From: Siminovitchia thermophila
Lineage (GTDB): Bacteria; Bacillota; Bacilli; Bacillales; Bacillaceae_C
DNA length: 46,365 nucleotides
Reading direction: 5' to 3'
NCBI RefSeq assembly: GCF_016909185.1
Contig: NZ_JAFBFH010000037.1
Coordinates: 1-46,365 of the forward strand
Shown here: positions 41,968-46,365 of the stretch, one piece after another
Position numbering within the stretch: the stretch's first letter is position 1
Layout of the letters: every line of letters begins with the position of its first letter
Program-made: the position numbers and the translations under genes
Notes under the pieces: model-generated
Databases searched by the model: none
What the model was told of the DNA's origin: nothing
Seen by the model: only the letters and a program-made list of their open reading frames with translations

Positions 41968-43266
41968 TCACTGGCGCAAGCCAAGTTTTTCAAAAATGGC
42001 ATCAACATGCTTTAAATGATATTGGGGATCAAAGCAAGCGTCTATTTCCTCAGGTCCAAGCAGCTTTTGCACTTTCTCATCTTCGGCAATCAACTTTTTA
42101 AAAGAAACTTGTTTTTCCCAGGCTTCCATCGCTTTTGGCTGAACTGTATCGTACGCTTCTTCACGGGAAAGACCCTTTTCAATTAGCGCAAGCAACACTT
42201 GCTGTGAAAAAATTAAGCCGAGTGTTTTCTTCATGTTCCTTTTCATATTTTCCGGGTAAACCGTCAAATTTTTCACAACATTGCCGAAGCGGTTTAACAT
42301 GTAGTTCAAGGCAATCGTCGCATCTGGCAAAATGATTCGTTCCGCAGAAGAGTGGGAAATATCCCTTTCATGCCAAAGCGGGACATTTTCATACGCAGTC
42401 ATCATGTAACCGCGAATGACCCTTGCCATTCCCGTCATATTCTCGGAAGCGATCGGATTCCGTTTATGCGGCATAGCGGAAGATCCTTTTTGTCCCTTTG
42501 CGAAAAATTCTTCCACTTCCCGTGTCTCGCTTTTTTGCAAACCGCGGATTTCAATGGCAAACTTTTCAATCGACGTGGCGATTAAAGCAAGGACACTCAT
42601 GTAATGGGCGTGCCTGTCACGCTGCAACGTTTGCGTAGAAATCGGCGCCGGCTGAAGACCAAGTTTTTCACAAACATACTGCTCGACAAATGGATCAATG
42701 TTGGCGTAGGTGCCGACAGCTCCAGAAATTTTGCCAAACTCGACTCCTTTTGCTGCCGCTTGAAATCGTTCCAGATTCCGCTTCATTTCCTCATACCATA
42801 ATGCGAGCTTTAATCCGAACGTTGTCGGCTCGGCATGAACTCCGTGTGTCCGTCCCATCATAACAGTATCTTTATGTTCAATCGCTTTTTCCTTGATAAT
42901 GGAAATCATATTTTCCAAGTCTTTTACAATAAGACTATTCGCCTGTTTTAACAAATAAGAAAGAGCTGTGTCCACAACATCCGTTGATGTTAAACCGTAG
43001 TGAATCCATTTCCGTTCTTCCCCTAATGTTTCCGACACGGCCCTTGTAAAAGCAACGACATCATGCCTTGTTTCTTTCTCAATCTCTTTGATTCGGGCAA
43101 CATCAAAAGAAGCCTTTTCCCGAATTTTTTTCACGTCTTCCCTGGGAATCTCCCCAAGTTCTGCCCATGCTTCACAAGCAAGTATTTCCACTTCCAGCCA
43201 AGCATTGTAGCGGTTCTCCTCTTTCCATACCGCTCCCATTTCAGGCCTTGTGTAACGTTCAATCAT
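41968..43266 (-). CDS. purB: Adenylosuccinate lyase
   Basis: This 432-residue fumarase-superfamily lyase acts on SAICAR and adenylosuccinate. It has [48 protein letters not shown] and the signature [13 protein letters not shown] with [12 protein letters not shown]. The frame is open 28 codons further up into purK, but GTGAGG and the canonical [10 protein letters not shown] start select the ATG at 43266. purC, usually the next gene, is absent. Confidence 0.97.
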   Translation of the reverse strand: MIERYTRPEMGAVWKEENRYNAWLEVEILACEAWAELGEIPREDVKKIREKASFDVARIKEIEKETRHDVVAFTRAVSETLGEERKWIHYGLTSTDVVDTALSYLLKQANSLIVKDLENMISIIKEKAIEHKDTVMMGRTHGVHAEPTTFGLKLALWYEEMKRNLERFQAAAKGVEFGKISGAVGTYANIDPFVEQYVCEKLGLQPAPISTQTLQRDRHAHYMSVLALIATSIEKFAIEIRGLQKSETREVEEFFAKGQKGSSAMPHKRNPIASENMTGMARVIRGYMMTAYENVPLWHERDISHSSAERIILPDATIALNYMLNRFGNVVKNLTVYPENMKRNMKKTLGLIFSQQVLLALIEKGLSREEAYDTVQPKAMEAWEKQVSFKKLIAEDEKVQKLLGPEEIDACFDPQYHLKHVDAIFEKLGLRQ

Positions 43267-43294
43267 AATTTGAAGTACCTCACTTTTCCTTACA

Positions 43295-44428
43295 TCATTT
43301 TTTCCATATGCCACTGTTCTCAAATGCTGCCAATGTATCGTCCAAATCATCGGAAAGCACGGTAATATGACCCATTTTCCGGTTCACTTTTGCTTCTGCT
43401 TTTCCGTATAAATGAACATTCCAATGAGGCTGCTTGGGAATCTGCTTGACCACGCCTTCCACATGCTGCCCGAGAATATTGATCATGACAGCCTGTTCCA
43501 AAAGCCTTGGCTTTAATAATGGCCACCCGCAAACAGCCCGAATATGCTGGGCAAACTGTGAAATATTGCATGCTTCAATCGTATAATGGCCGGAATTGTG
43601 TGGACGTGGCGCCAATTCATTTACGTATAACGCCCCATCTTTCGTTAAAAACATCTCAATTGCCAGCGTCCCGACAAGATCAAGATGCCCAGCAATTTTT
43701 TCGGCAAGTAGGACCGCCTGTTCTTCTACTGCTTCGGAAATTCTTGCAGGAACAATCGTTTCATGCAAAATGTTGTTTACATGAACATTTTCTCCTATCG
43801 GAAAACATTCAAGCTCTCCGGTTGTACTTTTGGTAATAATCATGGATATTTCTTTGTCAAACGGAATCCATGATTCCAGCACACACGGACCACTTTTCAA
43901 CAACTCAGCTGCAGAGGCAATATCTTCTTTTTTTCGGAGTACATACTGTCCTTTTCCGTCATAGCCTCCGCGTGACGTCTTTAAAACAGAAGGAAAGCCG
44001 ATCGTTCGGAGCTCCTTATTCAAATCTTCTTCCGTTTCGATCACGGCAAAGGGAGCGACATCCACCCCTGCCTCTGTCAATGCTCGCTTTTCCAGAATCC
44101 GGTCTTGCGTCACTTTGATGATCTCTGCTCCCTGGGGAACATAAGTCTTCTCAGTAAGCCATTTCAGCGCTTCATAGTCGACGTTTTCAAATTCATACGT
44201 AATAACATCACTGATGGCGGCCAACTTTTCCAGAGCTTGTCGGTCATCATATGATGCCACAATTTCGTCATCAGCTACTTGTCCTGTAGGTGAATCTTTC
44301 GTCGGCTCTACAACGGCAATACGGTATCCCGCCGCTTTAGCCGACATAGCCATCATCCGGCCAAGTTGTCCTCCGCCGATAATGCCGATGGTTTTTCCCG
44401 GTTCAATGAAACCCCTAAACAAGCTCAT
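43295..44428 (-). CDS. purK: N5-carboxyaminoimidazole ribonucleotide synthase
   Basis: This 377-residue ATP-grasp enzyme makes N5-CAIR from AIR, ATP and bicarbonate. It has [48 protein letters not shown] and the ATP-grasp end [25 protein letters not shown]. It overlaps purE by about 14 bases. A GTG immediately upstream of the chosen ATG is an alternative start. Confidence 0.96.
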   Translation of the reverse strand: MSLFRGFIEPGKTIGIIGGGQLGRMMAMSAKAAGYRIAVVEPTKDSPTGQVADDEIVASYDDRQALEKLAAISDVITYEFENVDYEALKWLTEKTYVPQGAEIIKVTQDRILEKRALTEAGVDVAPFAVIETEEDLNKELRTIGFPSVLKTSRGGYDGKGQYVLRKKEDIASAAELLKSGPCVLESWIPFDKEISMIITKSTTGELECFPIGENVHVNNILHETIVPARISEAVEEQAVLLAEKIAGHLDLVGTLAIEMFLTKDGALYVNELAPRPHNSGHYTIEACNISQFAQHIRAVCGWPLLKPRLLEQAVMINILGQHVEGVVKQIPKQPHWNVHLYGKAEAKVNRKMGHITVLSDDLDDTLAAFENSGIWKK

Positions 44429-44903
44429 CACTGCTTTCCATTACTTTTTCTTTTAATACATTCCTTCTATTTACCAATTTTTCATAAATATCATCATTCA
44501 TAGTTCCAAGTATTTGGGCTGCCAATAACCCTGCATTCGTTGCTCCAGCTTTTCCTATGGCAACGGTTGCTACTGGTACACCACCCGGCATTTGAACGAT
44601 GGATAACAAAGAGTCCATCCCTTTTAACGCCTTCGATTCTACCGGTACACCAATGACCGGAAGCACCGTCTTGGCCGCCACCATCCCCGGTAAATGAGCC
44701 GCACCGCCCGCTCCGGCAATAATGACCTTCAAGCCGCGCTTCTTCGCGGTTTCTGCATACTCAAACATCAAATCAGGTGTCCGATGTGCAGAAACGACTT
44801 TTTTTTCATACGGTATTTCCAATTCATCCAAAATATCGCAGGCGTGCTTCATCGTTTCCCAATCGGATGTACTGCCCATAATAATTCCGACTTCGGCTTT
44901 CAT
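44415..44903 (-). CDS. purE: N5-carboxyaminoimidazole ribonucleotide mutase
   Basis: This 162-residue class I PurE has [34 protein letters not shown] and [18 protein letters not shown], the family's substrate-binding blocks. It is the first gene of the pur operon, with GGAGGG before the ATG. Its long leader holds a guanine riboswitch, a terminator and a divergent copy of the palindromic repeat. Confidence 0.97.
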   Translation of the reverse strand: MKAEVGIIMGSTSDWETMKHACDILDELEIPYEKKVVSAHRTPDLMFEYAETAKKRGLKVIIAGAGGAAHLPGMVAAKTVLPVIGVPVESKALKGMDSLLSIVQMPGGVPVATVAIGKAGATNAGLLAAQILGTMNDDIYEKLVNRRNVLKEKVMESSDELV

Positions 44904-44934
44904 TCAATCAAACCCTCCGTCTATTTTATAAAAT

Positions 44935-45080
44935 AAAAGTGAAACTTCAATTAGCGGGGACATTCTTCCATTCCTACTGATTGTTGGTTGAACCAATCGG
45001 GCTTTTACTGGCAGTTGTTCCCCCGCTTGCCATTCTCCTATGATCTAACATTCTTGAAGTTAAGGTCTTATTGCCAGTTA
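44935..45080. repeat. Divergent palindromic repeat copy in the purE leader
   Basis: This sequence is a diverged, inverted copy of the long-stem block. It reads GTGAAACTTCAATTAGCGGG, then TCCTACTGATTGTTGGTTGAA, then TCGGGCTTTTACTGGCAGTT, which pairs with the TTGCCAGTTAAAG end. It lies between the leader terminator and the purE ribosome site, so it is part of the 5' untranslated region. Confidence 0.55.
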
Positions 45081-45088
45081 AAGCGGAA

Positions 45089-45137
45089 TAAAAAAACCGG
45101 ATCACTACTTTTCTGGAATAGAAAGCAGTTGATCCGG
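45089..45137 (-). terminator. Leader terminator of the pur operon riboswitch
   Basis: On the minus strand CCGGATCA and TGATCCGG pair (a 25-base loop with further internal pairing) and are followed by seven T residues. It lies about 55 bases after the guanine aptamer and is the expected OFF-switch expression platform. Confidence 0.85.
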
Positions 45138-45192
45138 GAGTACCTTATGCATTTGAAAAAAGCATCTCAAATGCTTCCCAAATTCCACTTTC

Positions 45193-45258
45193 CTCATAGT
45201 CCAATTATTTACGGTAATTGGGTAGAAACTTATGGGCCTTATTCCCATGATATACGAG
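45193..45258 (-). ncRNA. Purine riboswitch, guanine type
   Basis: On the minus strand CTCGTATATCATGGGAATAA starts the aptamer. GGCCCATAAGTTTCTACCC and CCGTAAATAATTGGACTATGAG follow. All conserved joints (TATAT, GTTTCTACC, CCGTAAAT, GACTATG) are present. The specificity base in GACTATGAG is C (plus-strand 45199), which marks guanine rather than adenine recognition. It should turn purE operon transcription off when guanine is plentiful. Confidence 0.95.
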
Positions 45259-45273
45259 GCTTTTTACATATTC

Positions 45274-45302
45274 ATCTTAACAATCGGACGAATGGATGTC
45301 AA
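45274..45302 (-). promoter_or_regulatory. pur operon promoter
   Basis: On the minus strand TTGACA (45297-45302) and TAAGAT (45274-45279) are 17 bases apart, with the riboswitch aptamer starting about 15 bases downstream. Confidence 0.8.
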
Positions 45303-45306
45303 ACAA

Positions 45307-45349
45307 TAATCGAACAATAATTAAACTTTTTTGTATAATGTTCGGATTC
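45307..45349. promoter_or_regulatory. PurR operator (inverted PurBox pair)
   Basis: Two PurBox-type sequences face each other just upstream of the -35: AATAATCGAACAATA on the plus strand (CGAA 45311-45314) and TGAATCCGAACATTA on the minus strand (TTCG on plus at 45341-45344). This matches the PurR tandem-box arrangement of Bacillus. The upstream box touches the yebG stop codon. Confidence 0.75.
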
Positions 45350-45545
45350 AGGACATCTTCTCTCCCTCAAAAATAATTTTCTGCAAAACGGGCCTATATT
45401 CAGAATCGCCATTACCTTTCCCCTCCATAAAGACCGGCTTTTCCAGCCGACGCACCGGCCTATATCCTTCCCGTTCCATTCGGGCCAGGCAGTCATCAAT
45501 CGTTTCATGTTCCTCCACAAAAAACTTCTTCTTTTGTTTGGTCAT
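45348..45545 (-). CDS. yebG: NETI-motif protein YebG
   Basis: This 65-residue protein begins [20 protein letters not shown] and belongs to the NETI-motif family. Here the motif is HETI, with the following [21 protein letters not shown] and the end [10 protein letters not shown] conserved. Function is unknown. The ATG at 45545 overlaps the yebE stop codon (ATGA). The yebE-yebG-purE order matches Bacillus subtilis. Confidence 0.88.
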   Translation of the reverse strand: MTKQKKKFFVEEHETIDDCLARMEREGYRPVRRLEKPVFMEGKGNGDSEYRPVLQKIIFEGEKMS

Positions 45546-46084
45546 TTCTCCAGCTTTCCTCTCTTGACCGTTTTCACCCAAAATCCCCCATGAATGGCCT
45601 TCGGCTCATAGGCAATAATGAATGCTTTGGGATCTAACTCCTTAATTTGCTGATACAATTTTAATTCATATTTCCTTGGCGTCAGTACTTGAATCGCCAT
45701 TCTGTCTCCTTCAAGACCCTGCGCCGCCCAACTCGTCACGCCGTAGCCTTGCTCACGGAGTAGTTTGGGCAAATCTCGATCATATTCTTTTGTAATCACA
45801 TTAACGGTTATGTATCCGAGCGCAAGCTTTTCTTCAATTTTTGATCCAACAATAATCCCGATCCCATATCCTGCAGCATAGGCAAGTAAATTTTGAACTT
45901 TGTTTAAGTTATCAAGCACCAAACCTAAGCCCACCACATACACGAGTATTTCAATAACACTAATACCGGCGGCCAAATAGCGGTAACCTTTTAAAGTCAG
46001 GATCATGCGAATCGTGAAAAAAGATACGTAAACAATATTTATAACTAAAATAATAGCCAACATCATGAATCCATTTTCAAGCAT
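45542..46084 (-). CDS. yebE: UPF0316/DUF2179 membrane protein YebE
   Basis: This 180-residue protein has three N-terminal transmembrane segments ([62 protein letters not shown]). A cytoplasmic DUF2179 domain follows ([41 protein letters not shown]). The biochemical role is unknown. The ATG at 46084 with GGGAGTGGG upstream gives [10 protein letters not shown]; twelve codons upstream are also open. A perfect 16-bp palindrome lies about 50 bases before the start. Confidence 0.9.
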   Translation of the reverse strand: MLENGFMMLAIILVINIVYVSFFTIRMILTLKGYRYLAAGISVIEILVYVVGLGLVLDNLNKVQNLLAYAAGYGIGIIVGSKIEEKLALGYITVNVITKEYDRDLPKLLREQGYGVTSWAAQGLEGDRMAIQVLTPRKYELKLYQQIKELDPKAFIIAYEPKAIHGGFWVKTVKRGKLEK

Positions 46085-46132
46085 GGCGCCCACTCCCTTC
46101 TCCCTTAAATCTTGTAGCAATTATAATGGGTC

Positions 46133-46148
46133 GTAAAATCGATTTTAC
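46133..46148. promoter_or_regulatory. Perfect 16-bp palindrome upstream of yebE
   Basis: GTAAAATCGATTTTAC reads the same on both strands. It lies just upstream of a TATAAT-like sequence (46120-46127 region), a typical repressor position, but no known operator class is assigned. Confidence 0.4.
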
Positions 46149-46235
46149 ATGTAATATATGCCGAGAGCAATATGTAAAAAAACATACTGATTCTCCTCGC
46201 TTACATTGATTTCTTTTCAATACTTTTTTTAAAAA

Positions 46236-46270
46236 ACTAAAAAAGACACCCATTGATATGGATGTCCTGT
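46236..46270 (-). terminator. rRNA operon terminator
   Basis: On the minus strand GACATCCAT and ATGGGTGTC pair around a short loop and are followed by TTTTTTAG, directly after the 5S rRNA 3' end. Confidence 0.85.
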
Positions 46271-46271
46271 T

Positions 46272-46365
46272 TGCCCGGCAACGTCCTGCTCTCACAAGGG
46301 GAAGCCCCTCATTACCATCGGCGCGCGAACTTAACTTCCGTGTTCGGGCTGCGGATCATGATGAC
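46272..46365 (-). rRNA. rrf: 5S ribosomal RNA, 3' part (cut by window edge)
   Basis: The reverse complement carries the 5S core CCGAACACGGAAGTTAAG, then GCCGATGGTA, GGGGCTTCCCC and TGTGAGAGCAGGACGTTGCC, ending GGGCAA. About the first 20 to 25 bases lie beyond the window. It is the end of an rRNA operon on the minus strand. Confidence 0.93.

Noticed and set aside
44988-45320. 110-codon plus-strand frame upstream of purE
   Set aside because: It runs antisense through the leader terminator, guanine riboswitch and promoter, which explain the sequence better.

Overview
The window looks like a Bacillaceae (low-GC Firmicute) chromosome. Gene order from yebE-yebG through the pur operon to yerA-yerB-yerC-pcrB-pcrA-ligA-camS-gatCAB matches my recollection of Bacillus subtilis. 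All coding genes except one are on the minus strand, so the window is best read from right to left. I could not run any search; family calls come from motifs and remembered homologues.

Right end (about 32.7-46.4 kb): the 3' part of a 5S rRNA with its terminator, then yebE, yebG and the purine operon purE-K-B-S-Q-L-F-M-N-H-D. The pur control region has a PurBox pair, a sigma-A promoter, a guanine riboswitch and a leader terminator. The operon is odd in several ways. purC is missing between purB and purS. PurQ has Gly in place of its nucleophile Cys86. purF has no start codon upstream of its catalytic Cys codon, and its glutamine loop is altered. The operon is therefore either becoming ammonia-dependent or decaying.

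Middle (about 18.5-32.2 kb): an aromatic-acid catabolic island between purD and yerA. It holds an acyl-CoA ligase, a free-standing 55-aa zinc-ribbon protein that looks like the detached C-terminal domain of PaaD, paaX, an MBL-fold hydrolase, an epoxidase set in the order paaA-paaD-paaB-paaC, an enoyl-CoA hydratase, a benzoate-CoA-ligase-like enzyme, a ferredoxin and a 3-hydroxyacyl-CoA dehydrogenase. Two promoters, in front of the zinc-ribbon gene and of paaA, share the same -35/-10 spacing and the same near-palindromic operator candidate. The island is partly decayed: two enoyl-CoA hydratase pseudogenes, an adenine deaminase pseudogene and a thiolase remnant.

Left-centre (about 4.3-18.3 kb): the housekeeping block yerA, yerB, yerC, a plus-strand SGNH hydrolase, pcrB, pcrA, ligA, camS and gatC-gatA-gatB. 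A homocysteine methyltransferase remnant lies upstream of pcrB.

Left end (1-4.3 kb): an exported protein with tandem 243-bp SH3 repeats (cut by the window edge), an arylamine N-acetyltransferase and the guanidine exporter pair ykkC-ykkD under a guanidine-I riboswitch.

A family of highly structured, non-coding palindromic elements is scattered through the window: two near-complete copies with CTGGGACA-type ends, one carrying a nested 130-bp MITE, plus partial copies inside the pur operon.
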